Assembly (NCBI GenBank): GCA_023433585.1
Contig: JAEZCL010000002.1
Span: 1 to 7,055, forward strand
Direction of reading: 5' to 3'
Source: Pseudomonadota bacterium
GTDB taxonomy: Bacteria > Pseudomonadota > Alphaproteobacteria > Caulobacterales > Caulobacteraceae
Length of the DNA stretch: 7,055 bases
Part shown: in pieces, positions 1 to 7,004 of the stretch
How the letters are laid out: the number at the start of each line of letters is the position of its first letter
Numbering within the stretch: the stretch's first letter is position 1
Notes under the pieces: generated by a model
What the model was told of the DNA's origin: nothing
The model's database searches: none
The model's input: only the letters and a program-made list of their open reading frames with translations
Program-made: the position numbers and the translations under genes

Positions 1-3000
1 ACCCAGCAGGTCGTACGACGTGCCCGAGGAGATCAGCCGGTCCGCGTCGTCGTACTCCCAGGTCCGGGTCGACGCTGCCGTGCTGCTCTGGCACACGCCA
101 CCGCCACCGGCGGCGTAGTTGTCCCGCTGGGTCCGGTTACTGGCGTTGTCGAACTGGTAGACCCGGGTGGAACAGGCGCCCGAGACGGTGTCGCGGACGG
201 TCGACAACCGGCTTGCCTGGTCGTAGTCGTAATGCTGCTGGGAGAACGTCGACGTGCTTCTCCGCTGCTGCTTGTGCGGGCTGAACGCCGCCGTCTCCCG
301 GTAGACGGTGCAGTCGGCCTGCCCGCAGCCGGGGCGGCGGTAGGAGACCTCCAGGGTGTTACCGGCCTCGTCGCCGGCCGTCTCCGCGACGATGCCGTTC
401 GGCCACGTCTCGCTGATCAGCTCGCCGTCCGGGTCGTACTGACCGGTGAACGTCCCCGCCTGGCTGTCGATCAGCTTCGTCGCCAGACCGCGAGCCTCGC
501 CGGCTGTGCCGTACTCGAACGTCTGAGTGGCCTTGCCGTCGTCGGCGACGGCCACCCGCGACATCACGTCGTACGTCCTGGTGGACACGTTGCCGTCGCT
601 GTCCTGGTAGGAGGTCTCCCGGCCGAGGTTGTCATAGCCGCGGACCACCTCCGCGAGGACTGTGGACCCCGACATCGACTGGGTACGCGCCAGCAGGCCG
701 CTCTGCTGGTGGTACTCCAGCCGGGACGTGTCCACCGTCGTACCGAGACCCGCCGCGGTCGTGACCGTCGTGCCCCGCACCCGCCCCGCGGCGTCGTACG
801 TCACCGTCGTGGTGCGGAGCTGGGCACCCGCCTTGGTCTTCTCGACCAGGGTACGGACCTGCTGGTACAGGTCGTAGGTGCGGACCGTCACCCGCAGCGG
901 AGCCGAGGCCGGCGACGTGCCGGCGTGCTCCGTCCGGCACAGCAACCCCGCCCATTCGGCACGGTTTCCGCATTCCGGGTACGTCGAGTTGGCCGCCGAG
1001 GTGTAGTACGTGCTGGTCTTGGTGGCCGCGGTGGTGTCGACGCTTCCGCCTGACGGCATGGTGCTCGACGTCACCCTTCCCGCGGAGTCGTATCGGGTCC
1101 ACGTCGTCAGATCCAGACCGTCCGGGTCGACGGTCGATCCGATCGCCTTCCGCAGATCCCAGTCGTACTGCGTGGTGGTGGTGCGCACGTCGGCGTCGAC
1201 GGTCTGGCCGGCGTTGACGTAGCTGACGGAGGAGCTCGTGGTGGTGGTCAGGTTGAAGGGGATGTCGGTGGCGGGCGCGCCCTCGTCGTACGTGTGCCGG
1301 CTGTGTGCCCGGCCCCGGACGACGACGTTCGACGACAGCAGCACGTCGTGCTCAGGTCCGAACGTCTCGACGAGCTGCTGTCCGTCCTCGGAGTAGACGC
1401 TGACGGATGAGAGCGAGGCGGCTGTCGCCGCCTCCACCGTGGCGGTGTCGGACGCCGAGGCGTCGAGGGCGCGACGGCGGTTGCCGGCACTGAGTTGACG
1501 TACCGTGTTGCCGTAGTCGTCGTACCAGGTGGTGGTCAGGTGTCCACCCGGCTGCGCGACGTTCACCATGCGGGCGTTGGCGTCGAGGTACGTCACCGAG
1601 GCGCGCTCGTAGGAGGCGGGTAGCGTGCCGGTCGCCGGGTTACCCGTCGGCAGTTGGGTGGGTGGGAACACCGCTGTGGCATCCGTGGGCTGCTCGGTCT
1701 GACCCCACCGGTTGGTCTGGGTGGGCGACAGGTCGTACGGCGCTCCGCTGCCGGAGACCGGCACTCGGTAGACGACCGTCTCGACCGCCGTTCCCGCCGT
1801 CAGGGCCGAACGAGTGACCTTCGACAGCCGGCCCGCTCCCGGGTCGTCCGGCAGGGTCGTGTAGGTGAACTGCCAGGGTTCCAGCGCCGGCGGCGCCAGC
1901 GAGGTGATGACTCCGTTCGAGTCGTAGGCGTACGTGGTGCGCAGTGAGTGGGCGCCACTGCCGTCGGTCCAGTCCACGCGGGGGTCCCACGCGGCACGAA
2001 GACGCCCGGCGCTGTCGTAGGAGTAACGCGCGAGGGTCACCGTGCGCATCGCAGGGGTGGCGAGGTCCGGATCCCACGCGGTGAGGCTGATCTGCGTCAC
2101 CCGCCCGGTGTAGTCGCCCCAGGCGCCGTCGGCCGTTCCCGTGGCGGTCGTACCGGTGGCATAGGTGAAGTTCAGCGCCCGGCAGCCACGCACCAGGGTG
2201 GTACAGGTGACGCCGTCGGCCACGGGGGCGAGCACCCGGGTCGGCCGCATGACGTCCTGCCCGCCGACGGTGACCTTCTGCCACGAGTACGTGGTGGTGG
2301 TCCCCGACCCGGGCGACCGGGAGGCGGTCGGGGTGAACACGCCGGCCGGGTCGGTCGAGCTCCGCCCGAAGGTCACCACGTTCCCGTTGCCGTCGGTCAG
2401 CGTGTAGACGTTACCCGTCGTGCTGTAGGTCAGCTTGTAGGACTCGGCGCCGATCTGTGGCTCGAACGTGGTGCCGGCGCTCGTCGCCTTGGCGAAGCCG
2501 ATCGTCGAACCGTCGGGCATCCCGACCTGGACGATGCTGCCGTACACCGTCAGCCGGGTGTACGGCGCCTCCGAGGTCGAGACCGCCGTGCTGGAGACCC
2601 AGCCGGGGCCGAACATCGGATCCACCCCGCCCGGCTGGCGGCTGTTGTAGGTGCGGGTGACCGAAAGGTCGTTCACCGAGGCGTCCTGCTGGCTGATCTG
2701 GTAGTTGCCGGTGACCAGGTTGACCGAACCCGGACCGACCTGAGCGGTGTCGGCGGAGGCGAGGTTCCGGTCGAACCGGAACTTCACGTTGTCGGCCGGC
2801 GCCCCGTTGCTGCTCAGATTGAAGTAGGCGCGCACCTGTACCGGCCCGTCCCGCGGGATGCTCGCCGGGTCGACCGAGGCGAGGGTGGCGGCGACGTCCC
2901 AGTTCAGTTTGGGGGCCACCCCTGCGGAGAGGGCGACGGGCCAGGTGACGGCGCCACCGCCGGCGGCGTAGGTCACGTGGGCGGCGGGGATGGCGACCCA

Positions 3001-5226
3001 GGCGTCCGAGCCGGCACGCCGCCACTGGTACGTGGCGTCCCCGAACGACGGCGCGGCAGTCGAGCCGAGCGCCACCCTGGCCCCTGTGACGTCGCCGACC
3101 TTCGGCGAGGTGACCGCGCCGTTGCCCACCTTGAACGGGTAGCTGCGCACCTCGGTCACGTTGTTGGCCGAGTCGCGGGTACGCGCCCACACGTTGTGCC
3201 AGCCCGGTGTCAACGGGGTGATGCTGACCGTCGCGCTGGCGCCCGGCGTCGCGGTGTTGACGACCTTGTTCAGGGTCTGCAGGTCGAGGCTGTACTCGTA
3301 GGCCGCCGCGTCGGCGACGCCATTGGCGTCGAAGGTGAAGCTGCCGGCGACGTTCGCGTCACCGCCCCACTGGTTCTCCGGGTACGTGGTCGAGCTGACG
3401 ATCGGCGGGCTGCCGACCGAGGTGTCGACGGTGAACTCGCAGAATGCCGACCAGGCGCCGTTGACCGTCCCGTCATTGCCACGAACCCGCCACTTGTACG
3501 AGGTGTTGTGGGTCAGGGCGGCGGACGGCACGGTGGTGGCGAACGTCGAGCCGGAGGCGGCGGTACCGGTGATCGCGCTGCCGAGCTTGGTGGTGCCGGC
3601 CAGCGTCCACCACTCGAACTCGGCCTTGACCGTCGACCCCTCGGCGTCGGCGACGACCGACCGAAGCTGCGGAGTCGCGGTGTTGACCTTCGGCCGGGAG
3701 GCGCCGGTCACGCAGGCGGTGGCCGGCACCGTGGAACGGGTGCCGACGGTCGGGTACGAGTTGTAGTTCACCACCGCGTACGGCACCTGGCTGCTGTCGG
3801 TCGCGTTGCGGGAGCGGAACTGCTTGAAGCTGTTCAGGCTGGTCTCGTCGGTACCGCGGACGCCCATGTAGGCGGTGGACTGGTTGGCGTTGGCCGCCCG
3901 CTGGAAGAAGGACGTGCCGCTGATGCTCACCCAGCCGTCGGCACATGCCGTGCCACCCTTGGTCTGGTTGGAGGTGGCCTCCTGCTGCACCCAGGTCGGC
4001 TGGGATCCCCACCGGGTCGCCGAGGAGGCGGCACCCGTCGTCCAGATCTCCCACGAGGTGGCGGTGCAGGTGTGCGACCAGAAGTTCCAGAAGTTCACAG
4101 TGGCCGAGGTGATCTGCTTGCCCTTCAGGGCGGACACACCCCAGTGGACGAACGACCGGGCCTTGACGTTGGGCGAGCCGGACAGAAGACCGAGCTGAAG
4201 ATCGTTCGCTCCGCCCCGGTCGACGTTGTCGCCCTCCTTCACATACGTGTCGAACGTCGTGTAGAGCGGGTTGATCTGCGGGTCGATCGTCACCGGGTAC
4301 TGGGTGGCCGGATCCTTCAGCCACGCCAGGTCCGGGTTCAGCCGCATGACCAGACCGCCGGTCGCACGGGCCAGGCGGCTGGCGGGCCGCTCCGACTTGG
4401 CCGCCACGACCGCCCGCCGGACCGGTTCGTCCGTGCCGGGAGTCCGCCGGGCGTCCCACATCTCCGGCGCCGGTACGGCAGCGACCGCCCGGCCTCTGGC
4501 GTCCTTGAGGACCAGTCCGCCCGAGGTGTCCTGGGTGAACGAGGAGAATCCCTTGCCGGTCAGCGGAAACGTCAGCGCGGGCAGCCGGTCCACGGCCTCC
4601 CGGTTCTTCACCGTGAGGAACTGGGCGAAGCCGGTCCGGGTCGCCTCGACCACCAGATCGACACCGGCGGCCACCTCCGGATAGGTGGCGCGGTTGCCGG
4701 TCAGCATCGGCGCCGGCAGCGCACCCGGCCAGCCCATGGTCAACCGGCCGTCGCCGACGCCGACCGCGGCCAGCTCACCACCGTCCTTGCGGGCGCCGGA
4801 GATCCGCAGATCCGCGGGGTGCGCCCGGGGCCGCACGGAGCCGTCCGCCGCCGTCTGGAGTGTGAGGTCGACCGGAACCCACGTGTCGTTCTGCCGGATC
4901 CGCACCGGGCCGGCGTGAACCTTGGCCTCGACATGGCCGTCGGGATGGGCGACGTACTCGGCGGTCTCCGTGGTCATGCCGGTGACGCGGACCTGCTGGC
5001 CCGTCATCCGTGCGGTGACCAGGGCGGCCATCTCGTCCGGTCGTTCCAGCACCTCGGCTGGCGCCTTCGGCGACGGAGCCGCCTCGGCCCGTCCGGCGGG
5101 GACGTCGCTCATGGTGACGGTCAGTACGGCCACCATGGCGAAGGCCGTCAGGCGGCCCCATCGGGCACTTCTCGGGTTGGCGCAGTCCTTGACTGCACCG
5201 GATTTCGGCACGCGCGCAGGAGCCAC
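1..5226 (-). CDS. Secreted RHS/YD-repeat protein with DNRLRE-like domain, N-terminal 1742 residues (3' end outside window)
   Basis: The frame is open from GTG 5226 to the window edge, with no stop. An in-frame TAA at 5245-5247 limits the start, and GTG 5226 has a GGGGGAGGG ribosome site 6 nt upstream. Residues 1-50 are a signal peptide: Arg/Lys-rich start, hydrophobic stretch at about 26-39, and likely cleavage near GRA-EA (47-49). About 326-491 resembles a DNRLRE domain (starts DTYVKEGDN, many Trp and Tyr). About 511-601 and 603-705 look like two Ig/FnIII beta-sandwich segments (YKWRVRG, WHNVWARTRD). At 835 VNLVTGNYQ and at 857 TRTYNS mark the usual entry to an RHS shell. YD repeats follow from about 1068 to the edge, e.g. 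YDSAGRL, YDAAGRV, YDNLGRE, YDQASRL, YDDADRL. RHS proteins form a hollow beta-cocoon that often encloses a C-terminal toxin. That tip, and any immunity gene, would lie left of position 1. The family call is firm; the cargo is unknown. Confidence 0.93.
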   Translation of the reverse strand, partial: MAPARVPKSGAVKDCANPRSARWGRLTAFAMVAVLTVTMSDVPAGRAEAAPSPKAPAEVLERPDEMAALVTARMTGQQVRVTGMTTETAEYVAHPDGHVEAKVHAGPVRIRQNDTWVPVDLTLQTAADGSVRPRAHPADLRISGARKDGGELAAVGVGDGRLTMGWPGALPAPMLTGNRATYPEVAAGVDLVVEATRTGFAQFLTVKNREAVDRLPALTFPLTGKGFSSFTQDTSGGLVLKDARGRAVAAVPAPEMWDARRTPGTDEPVRRAVVAAKSERPASRLARATGGLVMRLNPDLAWLKDPATQYPVTIDPQINPLYTTFDTYVKEGDNVDRGGANDLQLGLLSGSPNVKARSFVHWGVSALKGKQITSATVNFWNFWSHTCTATSWEIWTTGAASSATRWGSQPTWVQQEATSNQTKGGTACADGWVSISGTSFFQRAANANQSTAYMGVRGTDETSLNSFKQFRSRNATDSSQVPYAVVNYNSYPTVGTRSTVPATACVTGASRPKVNTATPQLRSVVADAEGSTVKAEFEWWTLAGTTKLGSAITGTAASGSTFATTVPSAALTHNTSYKWRVRGNDGTVNGAWSAFCEFTVDTSVGSPPIVSSTTYPENQWGGDANVAGSFTFDANGVADAAAYEYSLDLQTLNKVVNTATPGASATVSITPLTPGWHNVWARTRDSANNVTEVRSYPFKVGNGAVTSPKVGDVTGARVALGSTAAPSFGDATYQWRRAGSDAWVAIPAAHVTYAAGGGAVTWPVALSAGVAPKLNWDVAATLASVDPASIPRDGPVQVRAYFNLSSNGAPADNVKFRFDRNLASADTAQVGPGSVNLVTGNYQISQQDASVNDLSVTRTYNSRQPGGVDPMFGPGWVSSTAVSTSEAPYTRLTVYGSIVQVGMPDGSTIGFAKATSAGTTFEPQIGAESYKLTYSTTGNVYTLTDGNGNVVTFGRSSTDPAGVFTPTASRSPGSGTTTTYSWQKVTVGGQDVMRPTRVLAPVADGVTCTTLVRGCRALNFTYATGTTATGTADGAWGDYTGRVTQISLTAWDPDLATPAMRTVTLARYSYDSAGRLRAAWDPRVDWTDGSGAHSLRTTYAYDSNGVITSLAPPALEPWQFTYTTLPDDPGAGRLSKVTRSALTAGTAVETVVYRVPVSGSGAPYDLSPTQTNRWGQTEQPTDATAVFPPTQLPTGNPATGTLPASYERASVTYLDANARMVNVAQPGGHLTTTWYDDYGNTVRQLSAGNRRRALDASASDTATVEAATAASLSSVSVYSEDGQQLVETFGPEHDVLLSSNVVVRGRAHSRHTYDEGAPATDIPFNLTTTTSSSVSYVNAGQTVDADVRTTTTQYDWDLRKAIGSTVDPDGLDLTTWTRYDSAGRVTSSTMPSGGSVDTTAATKTSTYYTSAANSTYPECGNRAEWAGLLCRTEHAGTSPASAPLRVTVRTYDLYQQVRTLVEKTKAGAQLRTTTVTYDAAGRVRGTTVTTAAGLGTTVDTSRLEYHQQSGLLARTQSMSGSTVLAEVVRGYDNLGRETSYQDSDGNVSTRTYDVMSRVAVADDGKATQTFEYGTAGEARGLATKLIDSQAGTFTGQYDPDGELISETWPNGIVAETAGDEAGNTLEVSYRRPGCGQADCTVYRETAAFSPHKQQRRSTSTFSQQHYDYDQASRLSTVRDTVSGACSTRVYQFDNASNRTQRDNYAAGGGGVCQSSTAASTRTWEYDDADRLISSGTSYDLLG

Positions 5227-5232
5227 TACTGG

Positions 5233-5241
5233 CCCTCCCCC
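5233..5241 (-). promoter_or_regulatory. Ribosome binding site of the RHS gene
   Basis: The minus strand reads GGGGGAGGG, ending 6 nt before GTG 5226. It supports this GTG over the next GTG (codon 6) and over ATG codon 31, which would remove most of the signal peptide. Confidence 0.75.
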
Positions 5242-5267
5242 GTGTTAGACGGCCTATGGAAAGGCGA

Positions 5268-5297
5268 ACAGTACGGCGCGCAGGAAATTGACGTCAA
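5268..5297 (-). promoter_or_regulatory. Candidate promoter of the RHS gene (TTGACG-18-TACTGT)
   Basis: On the minus strand TTGACG (5297-5292) is followed after 18 nt by TACTGT (5273-5268), which fits the actinobacterial TANNNT -10 pattern. Transcription would start near 5261, giving a leader of about 35 nt before GTG 5226 that includes the ribosome site. The -35 lies inside the palindrome at 5287-5298. This is assigned by pattern only; no start site is known. Confidence 0.5.
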
Positions 5298-5298
5298 T
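5287..5298. promoter_or_regulatory. Perfect 12-bp palindrome ATTGACGTCAAT, candidate operator and shared -35
   Basis: ATTGACGTCAAT equals its own reverse complement. It lies in the AT-richest part of the divergent spacer. It offers a TTGACG hexamer on each strand: the minus one fits the RHS promoter (18 nt to TACTGT). The plus one (5288-5293) is 18 nt from TATACC (5312-5317), a weaker rightward promoter that would give the hydrolase a leader of about 420 nt. A dimeric regulator here could affect both directions. No regulator family is recognised. Confidence 0.45.
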
Positions 5299-5313
5299 GA
5301 AAACTTTTCGTTA
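5299..5313. repeat. GAAAA-C-TTTTC inverted repeat overlapping copy 1 of direct repeat ACTTTTCGTTA
   Basis: Positions 5299-5309 read GAAAACTTTTC, a 5+1+5 inverted repeat. Its right arm overlaps the 11-bp word ACTTTTCGTTA (5303-5313), which recurs exactly at 5670-5680. From memory, short GAAA/TTTC inverted repeats have been described upstream of actinomycete xylanase genes. The resemblance is loose and no regulator can be named. Confidence 0.4.
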
Positions 5314-5319
5314 TACCAC

Positions 5320-5344
5320 CGGGCGCACGAAGGCAAGGCGCCCG
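5320..5344. repeat. 7-bp inverted repeat CGGGCGC / GCGCCCG, 11-nt loop
   Basis: CGGGCGC at 5320-5326 pairs perfectly with GCGCCCG at 5338-5344 across an 11-nt loop. A bulged C would extend the stem with CAC/GTG. It lies upstream of the candidate RHS promoter and just after the weak rightward -10. It could be an operator, or a hairpin in a rightward leader transcript. In this GC content a 7-bp stem may also be chance. Confidence 0.3.
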
Positions 5345-5572
5345 TGTGTAGGGATTTGAGCGCTTCAGGCGATTGCGACGAGTTGAAGCGGCCGGTCCGG
5401 ATTCGTCTGTTGCGGCGCGGAGGGGCGGGCAACGCCGGCACGACCACCGGGCGGGCGAACGCGATCCGGAAGACCGATAATTCGGCAATTGAGCCGGGTG
5501 GACGCCTTGGCGTATTAGGCGTTCCTCGATATGTGCCGACGTACCCGGAAAGGCGAAGCGAGTCGAGAGGAT

Positions 5573-5587
5573 CTCCGCCTCGCGGAG
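5573..5587 (+). repeat. Compact hairpin CTCCGC-CTC-GCGGAG
   Basis: A perfect 6-bp stem with a 3-nt loop. It would lie in the long leader if the hydrolase were also transcribed from the 5288-5317 promoter. It has no T-run, so a terminator role is unsupported. A second GGCGGC/GCCGCC repeat (5593-5598, 5612-5617) follows closely. Confidence 0.3.
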
Positions 5588-5664
5588 CGGACGGCGGCAT
5601 GCGTCACTCAGGCCGCCACCCCGGTCGACCAGCGCGAAGTCGCGTCCACACAGCGGACGTTACA

Positions 5665-5693
5665 TTGACACTTTTCGTTACGCCGGTGATAGT
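5665..5693 (+). promoter_or_regulatory. Candidate promoter of the hydrolase gene (TTGACA-17-GATAGT)
   Basis: A consensus -35 TTGACA (5665-5670) is followed after exactly 17 nt by GATAGT (5688-5693), a fair -10. Transcription would start near 5700, giving a leader of about 47 nt to ATG 5747. The spacer holds copy 2 of ACTTTTCGTTA (5670-5680), starting at the last base of the -35. A protein bound there would compete with RNA polymerase. Confidence 0.6.
5670..5680. repeat. Direct repeat ACTTTTCGTTA, copy 2
   Basis: An exact 11-bp copy of the word at 5303-5313, in the same orientation. It is AT-rich compared with the neighbourhood. Copy 1 is the right arm of an inverted repeat; copy 2 lacks the GAAAA left arm. 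This is a candidate regulator site placed inside the hydrolase promoter. Confidence 0.4.
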
Positions 5694-5737
5694 AACCGCA
5701 CACCGACACCACCAAGGGCGCCTACGCGTCAGTCGCT

Positions 5738-5743
5738 GGAGGA
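5738..5743 (+). promoter_or_regulatory. Ribosome binding site of the hydrolase gene
   Basis: GGAGGA ends 3 nt before ATG 5747. The spacing is short but acceptable. It fixes the start at the ATG that gives a complete signal peptide (MRRRSR start). Confidence 0.75.
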
Positions 5744-5746
5744 CCC

Positions 5747-6979
5747 ATGAGAAGGAGATCGAGAATCTACGCGGGACTGGCCGCCGCCGTCGTTTCGGCC
5801 GCCTCTGTGACCATGACGTTCGGCGCGACACCCGCGGGCGCCGCGATCGGCGGCTCCGGCCCCTACCCCGCCGACTACGAAACCTCGTCCGCCCTGTCCA
5901 ACCACACCATCTTCCGGCCCCAGACCCTCCCGTCCGAGCGCCTTCCCATCCTGGTGTTGGGCAACGGCGCGTGCTCGGCCAACGGCCTGTCCCAGGGCAA
6001 CTTCCTCCGCGAGATCGCCTCCCACGGCTTCCTCGCCATCCCCAACGGCGCGCCGAACGGCGCCGGCTCCACGAACGCCCAGATGCTCACCCAGTCCATC
6101 GACTGGGCGGTGGCGGAGAACTCCCGGTCGGGCAGCAAGTACTTCAACCGGCTGGACACCACGAAGATCGCCGTGGCCGGCTTCTCCTGCGGCGGCGTGG
6201 AGGCGTACGCCGTCTCCAACGACCCGCGCGTCACCACGACCGGCATCTTCAGCAGCGGGCTGCTCAACGACGCCGACGACTACCAGTTGCGCCGGCTGAC
6301 CAAGCCCATCGCGTACTTCATCGGCGGGCCCAGCGACATCGCCTACCCCAACGCCATGGACGACTGGGGCAAGCTGCCGTCCGGGCTGCCCGCGTTCATG
6401 GGCAACCTGAACGTCGGTCACGGCGGCACCTACGACCAGCCCAACGGCGGCGAGTTCGGCCGGGTGGCGGTGCTCTACCTGAAGTGGCGCCTGAAGGGCG
6501 ACGTGGGCGCCGGGGCCAACTTCGTCGGCCCGGACTGCGGCCTGTGCCGCACCCAGTGGACGGTCCAGCAGAAGAACCTGACGCTCGACCCGCCGCCCAC
6601 CACCACGCCACCCCCGACCACGCCACCCCCCACCACGCCGCCGCCCACGACTCCCCCGCCCACTACGCCGCCGCCCGGCGGAGGCCCGTCCTGTTCGGCC
6701 GCCTACGTGGTGCAGGACCAGTGGAACGGCGGGTTCGTCGCCACCGTCACCGTCACCGCCGGCACCACGGCGCTGACCGGCTGGCGGGTGACGCTCGCCC
6801 TGCCGGGCGGCGCGTCGATCAGCTCGTTGTGGAACGGTGTGCCCAGCGGCACCAGCGGCACCGTCACCGTGGCGAACCAGAGCTACAACGGGCAGGTCGG
6901 CGCGGGCCAGACCACCACCTTCGGATTCCAGGGCGCCGGCAACGGCAGCGGCGCCACCGTCACGTGCGCCGGAAGCTGA
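5747..6979 (+). CDS. Secreted alpha/beta hydrolase (putative esterase) with C-terminal CBM2
   Basis: A complete 410-residue protein with four parts. Residues 1-32 are a signal peptide (MRRRSR, Ala/Val-rich core, AGA cleavage site at 30-32). Residues 34-270 are a single alpha/beta hydrolase domain: GNGAC at 72-76 sits where the oxyanion loop is expected; GFSCGG at 145-150 is the nucleophile elbow (GxSxG, Ser147); Asp197 in GGPSDIAYP is the likely acid; His225 in VGHGG is the likely base. C264 and C267 (CGLC) close the domain and may form a disulphide. Residues 282-310 are a PPPTT linker. Residues 316-407 are a family 2 carbohydrate-binding module, bracketed by C316 and C407, with W326, W346 and W362. 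It probably cleaves an ester or similar bond in or near cellulose outside the cell. The substrate cannot be read from sequence: acetyl or feruloyl esters, cutin-like polyesters and other esters all remain possible. The hydrolase fold and CBM2 are firm; the reaction is not. Confidence 0.92.
   Translation: MRRRSRIYAGLAAAVVSAASVTMTFGATPAGAAIGGSGPYPADYETSSALSNHTIFRPQTLPSERLPILVLGNGACSANGLSQGNFLREIASHGFLAIPNGAPNGAGSTNAQMLTQSIDWAVAENSRSGSKYFNRLDTTKIAVAGFSCGGVEAYAVSNDPRVTTTGIFSSGLLNDADDYQLRRLTKPIAYFIGGPSDIAYPNAMDDWGKLPSGLPAFMGNLNVGHGGTYDQPNGGEFGRVAVLYLKWRLKGDVGAGANFVGPDCGLCRTQWTVQQKNLTLDPPPTTTPPPTTPPPTTPPPTTPPPTTPPPGGGPSCSAAYVVQDQWNGGFVATVTVTAGTTALTGWRVTLALPGGASISSLWNGVPSGTSGTVTVANQSYNGQVGAGQTTTFGFQGAGNGSGATVTCAGS
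6590..6676 (+). repeat. Pro/Thr linker repeat, (PPPTT)n, inside the hydrolase gene
   Basis: Residues 282-310 are six PPP blocks separated by TTT once and then TT four times. The DNA units are about 15 bp and share CC(G/C)CC and AC(C/G)AC(G/C) words, but they vary at third positions. Such linkers are typical between catalytic and binding modules of actinomycete cellulases. They are flexible, extended and often glycosylated. Confidence 0.85.
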
Positions 6980-7004
6980 GACGCGACTGACACGGCGGCG
7001 ACCG

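Larger units (their letters stand above)
5227..5746. other. Divergent intergenic control region, 520 bp, no convincing gene
   Basis: The two genes are transcribed away from each other, so both must be driven from here. The ends carry the two ribosome sites. Candidate promoters lie at 5268-5297 (leftward) and 5665-5693 (rightward). Positions 5345-5660 hold only short weak inverted repeats: 5483-5496, 5502-5522, 5573-5587, 5593-5617, and the palindrome GGTCGACC at 5623-5630. No coding frame here has actinomycete codon bias, and I recognise no tRNA, riboswitch or small RNA. Confidence 0.7.

Noticed and set aside
232..1053. Plus-strand frame of 273 codons opposite the YD repeats
   Set aside because: Arg/Gly/Val-rich with no motif, and fully inside the antisense of the RHS coding frame.
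5471..5496. GATAAT (5476-5481) as a further -10 box, and the CGGC/GCCG repeat beside it
   Set aside because: No -35 at suitable spacing on the plus strand, and the repeat has only 4-bp arms.
5226..5600. Minus-strand frame of 124 codons whose TAG overlaps the RHS start GTG
   Set aside because: The overlap looks like translational coupling, but the third-position base use is not actinomycete-like, no ribosome site was recognised, and the RHS promoter and palindrome lie inside it. No domain is visible.
5540..5660. Possible riboswitch or structured leader RNA
   Set aside because: Several short hairpins occur, but I could not match the conserved core of c-di-GMP, c-di-AMP or other known classes. 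High GC alone yields such stems.
1948..6990. Very long plus-strand open frame (1680 codons) across the RHS gene, the spacer and the hydrolase
   Set aside because: Its protein is low-complexity Arg/Gly/Pro/His-rich, has no domain, and crosses two well-supported genes and their promoters in another frame or strand. It is a high-GC shadow.
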